This document shows positions 1-7,243 of a stretch of DNA of 64,000 nt, in pieces (position 1 is the first letter of the stretch; each line of letters opens with the position of its first letter). Location of the stretch: NCBI GenBank assembly GCA_009778065.1, contig WRKM01000019.1, positions 1 to 64,000 of the forward strand, read 5' to 3'. The translations under genes and the position numbers were made by a program. Source of the DNA: Oscillospiraceae bacterium. Lineage in GTDB: Bacteria; Bacillota; Clostridia; Oscillospirales; Ruminococcaceae. The notes under the pieces were generated by a model. It worked only from the letters and a program-made list of their open reading frames with translations, was not told the DNA's origin and did no database searches.

Positions 1-207
1 GCCGCCGATTCTCTGAACTTCCCGAACCGTGTGTCCTGCCACTCCCTGCGTAAGACTTTCGGCTACCATGCCTGGAAAAACGGCGCGTCGCCTGCGGTCA
101 TCATGGAGATTTATAACCATTCGTCCCTTGACGTCACCCGTAGGTATTTGGGCGTGACACAAGACGATAAGGACTTCGTATATTTAGGGCTTCGACTCAT
201 TTCTTAA
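1..207 (+). CDS. Tyrosine recombinase/integrase, C-terminal 68 residues (gene enters from the left edge)
   Basis: This open frame enters from the window edge and ends at TAA; it is absent from the ORF track because it has no start here. It carries the C-terminal catalytic boxes of tyrosine site-specific recombinases: a HSLRKT box (His and Arg of the active site), an NHSS box (second His/Trp position) and TRRYLG with the nucleophilic Tyr. These enzymes cut and rejoin DNA at att sites. The gene points at a tRNA-Ser gene about 290 bases away, the usual layout of an integrase at the end of an element inserted in a tRNA 3' end. Whether the element is a phage, an ICE or a decayed remnant cannot be told from this window. 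Confidence 0.88.
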   Translation, partial: AADSLNFPNRVSCHSLRKTFGYHAWKNGASPAVIMEIYNHSSLDVTRRYLGVTQDDKDFVYLGLRLIS

Positions 208-251
208 ATTATAACATAAAATTTTCAGAAAAACTCTTGCTTTTTCTCCCT

Positions 252-405
252 ATTTTTTGTTGATTTTTGTTGTTTATTGTTGATTTTTGTTGCTCCGTGA
301 TATTTTTTTATTGTTTTTTGTTGTTCCATGATATTTTTCTTGCTGTTTTTTGCCGTTTTTTGCCATTTTTTGCTGATTTTTTGCTGATTTTTTGTTAATT
401 TTCAT
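252..405. repeat. Phased A/T-tract region between integrase and tRNA-Ser
   Basis: Runs of five to seven T recur, separated by short GNNG-type spacers such as GTTG, GCCG and GCTGA. In the right half the period is 10-11 bases over at least five successive units. That spacing is the known signature of intrinsically curved DNA. The stretch lies just after the integrase stop and before the tRNA, where recombinase or host bending factors would bind. No coding frame of interest is seen here. Confidence 0.7.
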
Positions 406-412
406 TGTAATT

Positions 413-492
413 TAAAAGAAAAAAATGTGAACCCCGACACTTAAACTCTCGACAGACCCATAGCCATATGAGAGTATTACGTGTCGGGGTTC
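413..492 (-). terminator. Intrinsic terminator of tRNA-Ser with nested hairpin
   Basis: A perfect 12-bp inverted repeat, GAACCCCGACAC at 429-440 and GTGTCGGGGTTC at 481-492, encloses a second shorter inverted repeat (ACTCTC / GAGAGT). Read on the minus strand, just after the tRNA 3' end at 498, the stem is followed by ACATTTTTTTCTTTT. A GC-rich stem followed by a U-tract is a factor-independent terminator. On the plus strand no U-tract follows, so it acts in one direction. Confidence 0.75.
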
Positions 493-497
493 CCGAC

Positions 498-586
498 CGG
501 ACAGGGAGAGATTCGAACTCTCGGACGGGTATTAGCCGTCACACGATTTCCAATCGTGCGCCTTAGACCAACTCAGCCACCTGTCC
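498..586 (-). tRNA. tRNA-Ser (anticodon GGA)
   Basis: Read on the minus strand the sequence begins GGACAGGTGGCTGAG and ends CCTGTCCG, giving a seven-pair acceptor stem. The anticodon stem closes a TTGGAAA loop with anticodon GGA, which reads UCC and UCU serine codons. A long variable arm of class II type (GACGGCTAATACCCGTC) and the T-arm sequence GTTCGAATC are visible. CCA is not encoded. Length is 89 bases, normal for tRNA-Ser. It has its own promoter and terminator. Its 3' half is the likely attachment site of the element whose integrase lies to the left. Confidence 0.95.
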
Positions 587-631
587 CCGGTATTAAAGGG
601 TTCTTAAAAACGCCCAACTGTCACATCAGTA

Positions 632-660
632 ATTATAGCACAGATTTTTCGTCTTGTCAA
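632..660 (-). promoter_or_regulatory. Sigma-A-type promoter of tRNA-Ser
   Basis: On the minus strand a TTGACA hexamer (655-660) is followed after exactly 17 bases by TATAAT (632-637). The tRNA 5' end lies about 45 bases downstream. Confidence 0.85.
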
Positions 661-741
661 CGAGTTTTATTCGGCTTTCCGTTTTTTCCGATTTTTCATT
701 ACAATACAGCACAGCGGCTCTGTCACTCATGCTCGAAAATT

Positions 742-771
742 TTGACAGACCCTTATTCTTACGGGTACAAT
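742..771 (+). promoter_or_regulatory. Promoter-like pair reading toward upp antisense
   Basis: TTGACA (742-747) and TACAAT (766-771) are separated by 18 bases on the plus strand. The predicted transcript would start near 778, open with the 783-802 hairpin and run antisense into the 3' end of upp. No plus-strand gene that looks real lies downstream. Confidence 0.45.
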
Positions 772-782
772 GAGTCCGCTCA

Positions 783-802
783 CCGCACGGTATTCCGTGC
801 GG
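783..802. repeat. Perfect 8-bp inverted repeat between tRNA-Ser and upp
   Basis: CCGCACGG and CCGTGCGG flank a TATT loop. Neither strand has a good U-tract after it. The minus strand would read it about 40 bases after the upp stop codon, so it could protect or weakly terminate the upp mRNA. Confidence 0.5.
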
Positions 803-844
803 CGTTTGTCGGGCTAAAGAATGAAAGAGATTGAAAGCGGATAC

Positions 845-1480
845 TTATTTAGTGCCGAAAATTCTGTCGCCTCCGTCGCCTATTCCGGGGGTGATGTAAA
901 GGTCATCGGTCAGCCCCGAATCAAGCGCGCCGCAATAAATTTCCACATCCGGATGGGCTTCGCCGAAAGCCTTTACCCCTTCAGGACATGCAATGACGCA
1001 GATGTACTTAATCGAGTCACAGCCCACTTCTTTCAATTTGCTGACAGCGCGTGAAGCACAGGAGCCTGTTGCAAGTAACAAGTCCATAACTATTACGTCG
1101 CGTTTCGCTATATCTACGGGAAGTTTGCAATAATACTCGGTAACATCGCTTCCTTCTTTTGAATTACTGCGGCAGATTCCGATATGCCCGACCGGAGCGG
1201 CGGGAATCAACACAGACGCACCGCCCGCCATGCCGAGTCCTGCGCGAAGAATCGGCACAAGTGCGATTTTTCGACCCGAAATGACCTTGGTTTTTGCAAT
1301 CGCCACAGGCGTTTGAATCTGTACCTCTGTCAGCTTCAAGTCACGGGTCGCTTCATAAGTCATGAGCATCGAAATCTCGCTGACAAGCTCACGAAACTCT
1401 TTCATAATCGTGTTTTTGTCACGTAGCAGTGAAATTTTGTGCTGTAAAAGCGGGTGGTCTAAAATTTTCAGATTGTTCAT
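845..1480 (-). CDS. upp: Uracil phosphoribosyltransferase
   Basis: Cytoplasmic pyrimidine salvage enzyme: uracil plus PRPP gives UMP and pyrophosphate. The 211-residue length is normal for bacterial UPRT. The N-terminal [18 protein letters not shown] is the family signature. The PRPP loop is present as [11 protein letters not shown] where most relatives have a D-P-M-L-A-T-G core, so one proline is substituted. The C-terminal [13 protein letters not shown] matches the uracil-binding end. The start has a clear AGGAGG site in front. It follows rpiB with an 83-base gap and is probably the last gene of that minus-strand run. Certain by family. Confidence 0.96.
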   Translation of the reverse strand: MNNLKILDHPLLQHKISLLRDKNTIMKEFRELVSEISMLMTYEATRDLKLTEVQIQTPVAIAKTKVISGRKIALVPILRAGLGMAGGASVLIPAAPVGHIGICRSNSKEGSDVTEYYCKLPVDIAKRDVIVMDLLLATGSCASRAVSKLKEVGCDSIKYICVIACPEGVKAFGEAHPDVEIYCGALDSGLTDDLYITPGIGDGGDRIFGTK

Positions 1481-1563
1481 GTTTAGTTCCTCCTGTTGTT
1501 ATATTATTTAAGCTTATGATTAATAAATCGCCTGCTTAATGTGCCGTCTTCCGGCTCATTGTT

Positions 1564-1986
1564 CTATTGCTCTATTTTGCATACGCGGGGAATGTGCTTA
1601 CCCCCGTCAAAATCGGTGTTTAAAAAAACTTCTAAAAGCTCGGCGGCAAGTCCTGCTCCCGTGACGTGTTTTCCGAAACATATTATATTTGCGTCATTAT
1701 GCTTGCGGGTATATTTTGCCGAGTAATAATCGCCGCAAAGAGCTGCACGTATGCCTTTGATTCTGTTGGCGGTGATTGAAATACCGATACCCGTGCCGCA
1801 GACGAGAACGCCTCTGTTATCGGGCGACTCCAGCACTTTTTTACAAACTTTTTTTGCAATATCGGGATAATCAACCGTCTCGCCGTCACAGCCGAGGTCG
1901 ATAAATTCGATATTGCTCTCGCTTAAATAGTCAATCAATGAGGTTTTAAGCGAATAACCCGCATGGTCTGAACCGATGTAAATCAT
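1564..1986 (-). CDS. rpiB: Ribose-5-phosphate isomerase B
   Basis: Interconverts ribose 5-phosphate and ribulose 5-phosphate in the non-oxidative pentose phosphate route. The product has 140 residues, as expected. IGSDHAGYSLK at the N-terminus and the VCGTGIGISITANR loop with the catalytic Cys are the RpiB/LacAB signatures, followed by NDANIICFG. LacA/LacB galactose-6-phosphate isomerases share the fold, but they come as pairs and no partner is here. It lies 38 bases from the GLUG protein gene upstream. Ribose 5-phosphate feeds PRPP for the neighbouring upp. Confidence 0.94.
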   Translation of the reverse strand: MIYIGSDHAGYSLKTSLIDYLSESNIEFIDLGCDGETVDYPDIAKKVCKKVLESPDNRGVLVCGTGIGISITANRIKGIRAALCGDYYSAKYTRKHNDANIICFGKHVTGAGLAAELLEVFLNTDFDGGKHIPRVCKIEQ

Positions 1987-2024
1987 GAAAATTCCTCCTT
2001 ATTTTTTGTATTGTATATATTACT

Positions 2025-3866
2025 TTATGACATAAACACCCTAAGTTTTGGATAACCTCCGCCTTCGGGCATATACCAAATATTAATAAAGTCCCATCCT
2101 TCAAAAGTCTCTTGTTTTTGCATTTCATTGCTTTTTTTGCCGACAACATCACCGACAAAGTCATCCTCATCGAAAATTCCTATGCCTTCCTCTAAACCGG
2201 AAGTTTCAATATTAAAATAACTTCGCTCTATAGTGCCATTCGCATAACCGATAAATCCCCCGTTTAACGACAATTCGCACAAACCGTAAAGACAACAGTT
2301 TTCTGCTTTCAATTCTTCATACTCTTCTATGAAACCAAAAGATAAGTACTTTTCGCACATTTTATTATTCTTATCACTTGAAAAAACATTTCCAATGGAG
2401 TAGCACTCCTGTATGAAAATGTCGAGGTCTTGGACTTGGGCTCCTATTAACCCCCCTGCTATTATAAATCCGCTCGCAGTGTCCGAACTCATGGTAACGT
2501 AAACATTTCCCTCGGCGTAACAATGCGTAATACTACTTGCGCTATTCATTAATCCGACTAATCCCCCTGCTTGTATTTCGGCATAGTCGGCTACAACAAA
2601 AACATTTCCTGTTGCATAAGAATTAGTAATAATCCCCCCCAACTGTGTCCCGCCTAATCCTCCCGCCATCAGCGAATCAGAATCAGCATTAATTTTAGTT
2701 ATTGAAACGTCACCCGTCGCATAACAATTTATAATGCTTGAGTCTTTGTCTTGAGACCCGATTGCCCCGATTAAACCACCTGCTTTTGAGGTTCCGTTGA
2801 CTGAGCATGACGAATAACTGTTAATTATAGTTCCTTCAATTCCGCCTGCAACCCCTCCGGCAAAAGCATCTTCTCCCATTGCGGCAATGCTTCCCTCAGA
2901 ATAACAACCATCAATCAAGCCATCGTCAAAAATGTACCCTACTAAACCGCCCACCAAAATAGTATCATCGCCTTTTGCAACAATATTTACTGTGGCATGG
3001 CTGTTTTTTATTGTGCTTTTCACGCTTGCCATTCCGATAAGTCCACCGACATTAGTAATTCTGTCTGTATAAAACTCGATGTCTAAAAAGGCATAACATT
3101 TTTCAACATAACTATTTCTTAAATCACCGATGAGTCCGCCTAAGCCACTTGGGTAATTATTATCTTTCGTTTGCATCTCTCCGACTGTAGCTGAATTGTT
3201 CAAAATTACGCAATTACGCACACCTCCCGCAAGCGCTCCGGCATAAATTCTCCCGTTAAGACTTGTCGCCTCTACATTAAGGTTGAAAACCGCACCGCCT
3301 CTTATTTGACCGAACAGCCCCACTGTGGCTTCGTTTGGGCGATTAACCCAAAGCCCGCTTATGGTATGACCATTCCCGTCAAATATACCATTGAAAGGTG
3401 TGCCTGTGTATGTACCTATCATCAGCCAACCTTCACCATTGTTAAAACCGGGATTGCCCTCGGAAAGGTATTCGCTCATGTCAATATCGCTCATAAGACG
3501 GAAACACATACCGTCAAAACTCGAACCGTTTCTTACCGCAACGGCAAGCTCTTCTAAATCATTGATGGTGTTGATAATGAAAGGCTCATCGATTGAACCG
3601 TCACCAATGAGATTTATATCCTCGTACAGATTATCATAATTTTCATAATTTTCATAATTTTCGTAATCATGAAAGTACGTGTTTTCCCCCGATATGTTAT
3701 CCTCTTGAGCTAAAATTTCCACCTCTTCGCCGTTTTCATTAAAGGCAGGCAAATCGGGTACGACAATAATATAAACATAAAATAACACACCTATCCCCGC
3801 CATCAATATAATTAAAAGTGCCACAAGCGTGGGCGTCATCAATTTTCGCGGCGTAATTTCTTGCAT
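2025..3866 (-). CDS. Membrane-anchored GLUG-repeat surface protein
   Basis: A 613-residue protein with one hydrophobic segment at about residues 12-35 and no lipobox, so it is probably a type II anchored or uncleaved extracytoplasmic protein. Residues 120-560 hold about eight GLUG-type repeats, each with a GGLIG/GGLVG core followed by a CYATGNV-like strand. Such repeats form beta-helical, adhesin-like stalks. A linker at about residues 67-80 contains an in-frame ENY tripeptide repeat (9-bp DNA units). It sits between tsaB and rpiB with short gaps. A surface or adhesion role is inferred from the repeats only; no catalytic domain is seen. Confidence 0.75.
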   Translation of the reverse strand: MQEITPRKLMTPTLVALLIILMAGIGVLFYVYIIVVPDLPAFNENGEEVEILAQEDNISGENTYFHDYENYENYENYDNLYEDINLIGDGSIDEPFIINTINDLEELAVAVRNGSSFDGMCFRLMSDIDMSEYLSEGNPGFNNGEGWLMIGTYTGTPFNGIFDGNGHTISGLWVNRPNEATVGLFGQIRGGAVFNLNVEATSLNGRIYAGALAGGVRNCVILNNSATVGEMQTKDNNYPSGLGGLIGDLRNSYVEKCYAFLDIEFYTDRITNVGGLIGMASVKSTIKNSHATVNIVAKGDDTILVGGLVGYIFDDGLIDGCYSEGSIAAMGEDAFAGGVAGGIEGTIINSYSSCSVNGTSKAGGLIGAIGSQDKDSSIINCYATGDVSITKINADSDSLMAGGLGGTQLGGIITNSYATGNVFVVADYAEIQAGGLVGLMNSASSITHCYAEGNVYVTMSSDTASGFIIAGGLIGAQVQDLDIFIQECYSIGNVFSSDKNNKMCEKYLSFGFIEEYEELKAENCCLYGLCELSLNGGFIGYANGTIERSYFNIETSGLEEGIGIFDEDDFVGDVVGKKSNEMQKQETFEGWDFINIWYMPEGGGYPKLRVFMS

Positions 3867-3924
3867 ATCATTTCTCCCTTTCTGTCAGAGCTTTTTACAG
3901 GTTCTTAAAATGTAACTGTCACTA

Positions 3925-4617
3925 TCAACTATCAACTTTTAGCCTTTCCCTCTCAGCTTGCGCGAGCCGCAGATAAAACGGCATTAACGTCTTTGCTGAG
4001 ACGGGATTTTCTTCCTGCCCTGCGAGGCAGACCGAAACGGCGTTTTGGTGAATATGCTGTTGCGGAGCGGTGGTTAAAAAATCTTTGATTCCGGTATTAT
4101 TGTAAAACAATTCTGCGCCGTCACCGACAAGAATAGTTTTTCGCGTTTTATATTTTTCCAACATGGATTCGATTTCAAACCGACTTAAAGCCGCGTCTTC
4201 GGTCAATCGCGTGACGTTTCCGTCAGATATGTCAAACAACGCACTGTAAAACTGTTCACGCCGCGCATCCATTAAACAGCAGGCTATGCAGTCATATCCG
4301 GCGAGATTAAATGCAAGACTTCGCAGGGTTGAAACCGCATAAATCGGCTTATCGAGTGTGAAAGCCATGCCCTTTACCGCGCTTACTGCGATTCGTACTC
4401 CCGTAAATGAGCCGGGACCGTTACTTACCGCGAAAGCGTCTATGTCGTTAAGCGTTAGATTCGCCGCTTTTAAAATACTTTGAACGAGGGGCAGGAGAGT
4501 TTCCGAGTGAGTAATTTGAACATTAACGCCGCCATAGGCGATTATTTTTTTTTCGTCCGTACCATAAACAGCGCATGAAGCGGCTTTAGCAGAGCTGTCA
4601 AGACCGAGAATAAGCAT
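3925..4617 (-). CDS. tsaB: tRNA threonylcarbamoyladenosine biosynthesis protein TsaB
   Basis: Partner of TsaD and TsaE in making t6A37 on ANN-decoding tRNAs. It has an ASKHA fold without catalysis and scaffolds TsaD. The 230 residues are normal. LILGLDSSAKAASCAV at the N-terminus, SNGPGSFTGVRIA in the middle and the C-terminal PFYLRLAQAER are TsaB signatures. The last residues (KVDS) are encoded by the start of a heptamer repeat (see findings), so the tail was set by intergenic repeat DNA. tsaE, usually adjacent, lies beyond an inserted toxin-antitoxin pair. tsaD is not in the window. Confidence 0.95.
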   Translation of the reverse strand: MLILGLDSSAKAASCAVYGTDEKKIIAYGGVNVQITHSETLLPLVQSILKAANLTLNDIDAFAVSNGPGSFTGVRIAVSAVKGMAFTLDKPIYAVSTLRSLAFNLAGYDCIACCLMDARREQFYSALFDISDGNVTRLTEDAALSRFEIESMLEKYKTRKTILVGDGAELFYNNTGIKDFLTTAPQQHIHQNAVSVCLAGQEENPVSAKTLMPFYLRLAQAERERLKVDS

Positions 4618-4644
4618 TTTTCACCTTTATTTTTCTTTATTTTC

Positions 4645-4673
4645 TTGACATTTTCCATGCCATATACTATAAT
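4645..4673 (+). promoter_or_regulatory. Consensus promoter of the MazF-type toxin-antitoxin pair
   Basis: TTGACA at 4645-4650, a 17-base spacer and TATAAT at 4668-4673 form a perfect sigma-A promoter. The start point would be near 4680, so the ATG at 4680 in the ORF track would lie at the very 5' end. The ATG at 4716, with GAGGTG at 4704-4709, is the better start. Confidence 0.88.
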
Positions 4674-4715
4674 ATACGTATGAGTATAAAAACCAATATA
4701 AACGAGGTGAACGAT

Positions 4716-4967
4716 ATGGAACTCAGACAGCAACTTCACAGGGATATAGAACTGTTGCCGGAAAGCGTTTTACAGGCTTTCTGTTTGATTGCAAGGGAAC
4801 ACATCAGATTAAACATGCAAAATAACAACCTAAAACATATGGAGTTAATCGCCGCCCTCGAAAAAATGCCGGCGAAGGAGTACAACCTTGATTCCGATAC
4901 GGACGGAAATATTCTCATCGACAAAGACCTGCATCCCGAATTATACGACTGGGCGGTAAACGGCTGA
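4716..4967 (+). CDS. Putative antitoxin of a MazEF/PemIK-like pair
   Basis: An 83-residue acidic protein encoded directly upstream of a MazF-family toxin and overlapping it by one base (TGATG), the standard antitoxin-toxin layout. I see no AbrB, RHH or HTH motif I can name; the N-terminal half is helical and charged. The antitoxin role rests on position, size and the shared strong promoter. The start at 4716 was chosen over 4680 because of the GAGGTG ribosome site and the promoter position. The pair sits on the opposite strand between tsaB and tsaE. Confidence 0.6.
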   Translation: MELRQQLHRDIELLPESVLQAFCLIAREHIRLNMQNNNLKHMELIAALEKMPAKEYNLDSDTDGNILIDKDLHPELYDWAVNG

Positions 4968-5281
4968 TGAAAGCATTTGACATATTTATTATATACATTT
5001 CTTGGGGGAGTGGCGGTAAAAAACGCCCTGTGTTGGTATATGCTCTGAATAATGAAATTGTAAGAGCATATCCTATAACTACCCAATACGAGAGTAAAAG
5101 CGATGAAATTAAGGCGAAATTTTTCAAGATTAACAATTGGGAACAAGCCGGACTCGACAAGCAATCATATGTTGACACGGGAACACGTTTCACGCGACCT
5201 TTATCGTTTTTTGAAAATATAGAGCCTATAGGAAACCTAACAGATGCAGATATAGACAGGTTTATTGAATTCACATCATGA
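4967..5281 (+). CDS. PemK/MazF-family toxin (endoribonuclease-like)
   Basis: A 104-residue protein of the MazF/PemK fold. After an N-terminal beta strand (FDIFIIYISW) comes the KKRPVLV motif, then PITTQ and a C-terminal region ending in TDADIDRFIEF, as in many PemK-like proteins. Family members cleave mRNA and are neutralised by the antitoxin encoded just upstream. Translational coupling to the antitoxin is implied by the one-base overlap. The 3' end overlaps the tsaE stop on the other strand by 6 bases, so insertion was very tight. Substrate specificity cannot be read from sequence. Confidence 0.78.
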   Translation: MKAFDIFIIYISWGSGGKKRPVLVYALNNEIVRAYPITTQYESKSDEIKAKFFKINNWEQAGLDKQSYVDTGTRFTRPLSFFENIEPIGNLTDADIDRFIEFTS

Positions 5282-5725
5282 AATTTCTATATTAGGACTT
5301 ATTATTATTTCCCTTTTTGAGACGGATTGTTCGTCTCTTATTTTTGTTTCACAAAGCTTTTTAATTTCCACTTTATAACAATTTTCAAACTCGTCTTCGA
5401 GTTCCGGGACATTTTCACTCCACTCTATGACAATATTTCCGCGTCCTATATAATCGTAGAAGCCTATAGAGTACAAATCGTCTGAACTTTGAACCCTGAA
5501 CAAGTCAAAATGGAAAAGTTTGCCCTCATATTCGTTTACAAGCGCGAAGGTGGGACTGGTGATATTCGCGCAGATACCCAAACCTCGTGCAATACCTTTT
5601 ACAAAATGTGTCTTCCCTGCCCCCATTTCGCCGTACAGCAAGACGGCGGTATCGGGGGATATTTTGCGTCCTAACTCGTCACCGAGTTTGATAGTTTCTT
5701 CGCAGGAAGATGAGAAATACTTCAT
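5276..5725 (-). CDS. tsaE: tRNA threonylcarbamoyladenosine biosynthesis ATPase TsaE
   Basis: P-loop ATPase that drives turnover of the TsaB-TsaD complex in t6A synthesis. The Walker A motif GEMGAGKTHFVKG lies near residue 32, followed by TSPTFALVNEY and FHFDLFR, all TsaE signatures, and IVIEWSENV. The 149 residues are normal. It ends convergently inside the stop of the MazF-like toxin gene. Two copies of a 41/42-bp repeat lie just upstream of its start. Confidence 0.94.
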   Translation of the reverse strand: MKYFSSSCEETIKLGDELGRKISPDTAVLLYGEMGAGKTHFVKGIARGLGICANITSPTFALVNEYEGKLFHFDLFRVQSSDDLYSIGFYDYIGRGNIVIEWSENVPELEDEFENCYKVEIKKLCETKIRDEQSVSKREIIISPNIEIS

Positions 5726-5732
5726 TTGGCGA

Positions 5733-5815
5733 CCTCTAAAACATCGGAAAATACCGTCTGCGGCGACACGCCGCCTCTAAAACATCGGAAAAATTTTGGC
5801 TGCGGCGACACGCCG
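5733..5815. repeat. Two tandem 41/42-bp repeats with palindromic cores
   Basis: Units at 5733-5773 and 5774-5815 both begin CCTCTAAAACATCGGAAAA and end with GCGGCGACACGCCG. The GCGGCG-ACA-CGCCGC core of each is a strong hairpin. They fill the gap between a lipoprotein stop codon and the tsaE start. One or two more copies may exist elsewhere in the genome; none other was seen in this window. Confidence 0.8.
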
Positions 5816-5820
5816 CCTGT

Positions 5821-7221
5821 TTATTCGTCATATGGATAAACCTCGCCTGTCACCATATCCACGTAATACTTGCCGATAGTTTGTGTTTTTCCATCTGCAT
5901 CATCATACCTGATATAGGCAAGATAACAGTTTATATATGGCTCACCGTAAACTTCTTTTCTGAACCAATATTCGTTAAAATCCATATCATAATAAAGCTC
6001 TTCATCGGAAACTATATTACTCATGAAGTTTTCTATGATTTTTTTTGTTTCAACGCCCGGCATAAAAAACTTATTATCAAACATAAATTCATCTTTCCAC
6101 CTAAAATCGGCAATTTCCTCATCTGTGAAAGATATAGTATTAATATCTATAGGTGTTTTTGATATAATAATAAATTCATCGTTTTCATTTTTCTTAACAG
6201 TACTTAGATAATAACCTTTAATCTCAAAATATTGAATTGTCGACCAGTAATCAAACGTGATAGCGTAATATAGAGCATTTTCTGTGTAGGTTTTGAGCGT
6301 TATACACCCTGCCCCGTGTCCTCCGCCCGCGCTGTATATAGGAATAAAAGCAAATGCTTTATTCTCTTCGTCCCAAACAACTTTATATTGGTAACTTAGA
6401 TATAATCCTCCATACTCATCTGCATAAAACACAGAGCCGCTATTATCCATAATAGAATTAAAATCATAATGTTCTATTTTAAATTCGGGGTTATATCTCT
6501 TTTTTATAACTTCTTCTATCGTTTTGGGATAGACGCCATAGGCTTTATTATGCACAATAACGCCATCCGGGAATTTTTCTATTTGCTCCTCATATTCAAA
6601 GTCGTGACCTACTATATAATCATATCCGATATCGTAATTGTTTTCGTATAATTTTAATATATGCGAGAGAGGAATCTCGTTTATATCATTGAAAGCGGGA
6701 ATTGATGTAAACTGCGGCATTGAATTGAAAACCTCGATAAAAATCAAAAATCTTGACATTTCATCAATAGGTAAAGCCATTAATTTACCGTTCACTCTTA
6801 AAAAAACTTCGCCTGTCACCTTACTGACATAGTAAGTTTTAGCATACGCCGAACCGCGTATATAACCGTAAAAATAATCAACTCCGTCAATTTCATCAGA
6901 CCGTTGCATATCAAAATCTAATTCAATGTCAAGTTCGTCATTCGGGTCTATCGCTTTTTTAACTAATGAAGCGGCTATTTTTTCAGACATTATAATGGGG
7001 AGCGGTTCGGGTGGTTCGGTTTTCGCTGTGGTTGAAGTCGTCGTTGCGGGTGGCGTTGTACGTATCGGAGGCGTGGTCTCAGCAATTTCGGAAGAGACAA
7101 TAACGGGTTCTTCCGAGTTTTCGGACTCGGATTCCGATAAAACAGATGTATTCTTGTCGCAGGCGGTAAAAAATATAAGTATAATAATTACCGCAGATAA
7201 AAGTGTTTTCATGCTTTTCAT
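5821..7221 (-). CDS. Lipoprotein of unknown function
   Basis: A 466-residue protein with a type II signal peptide (hydrophobic stretch, lipobox FTAC at about residue 21), so a lipid-anchored extracytoplasmic protein. A Ser/Thr/Pro-rich linker (residues 45-75) separates the anchor from the body. The motif YYVSKVTGEVF near residue 135 recurs as YYVDMVTGEVY at the C-terminus, which suggests two related halves or two copies of a small beta domain. No enzyme motif was recognised. It starts 22 bases after the fhs stop and may be co-transcribed with fhs. Confidence 0.7.
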   Translation of the reverse strand: MKSMKTLLSAVIIILIFFTACDKNTSVLSESESENSEEPVIVSSEIAETTPPIRTTPPATTTSTTAKTEPPEPLPIIMSEKIAASLVKKAIDPNDELDIELDFDMQRSDEIDGVDYFYGYIRGSAYAKTYYVSKVTGEVFLRVNGKLMALPIDEMSRFLIFIEVFNSMPQFTSIPAFNDINEIPLSHILKLYENNYDIGYDYIVGHDFEYEEQIEKFPDGVIVHNKAYGVYPKTIEEVIKKRYNPEFKIEHYDFNSIMDNSGSVFYADEYGGLYLSYQYKVVWDEENKAFAFIPIYSAGGGHGAGCITLKTYTENALYYAITFDYWSTIQYFEIKGYYLSTVKKNENDEFIIISKTPIDINTISFTDEEIADFRWKDEFMFDNKFFMPGVETKKIIENFMSNIVSDEELYYDMDFNEYWFRKEVYGEPYINCYLAYIRYDDADGKTQTIGKYYVDMVTGEVYPYDE

Positions 7222-7243
7222 ACCCTACCCTAATGTCAAGGTT

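Noticed and set aside
252-405. CRISPR array
   Set aside because: Units are 10-11 bases, with no spacers of even length and no cas genes in the window.
481-834. 117-residue plus-strand ORF over tRNA-Ser
   Set aside because: It reads through the antisense of tRNA-Ser and its promoter and has no ribosome site; a shadow frame.
821-1054. 77-residue plus-strand ORF downstream of the 742-771 promoter
   Set aside because: Lies antisense inside upp, no family, codons follow the shadow of upp.
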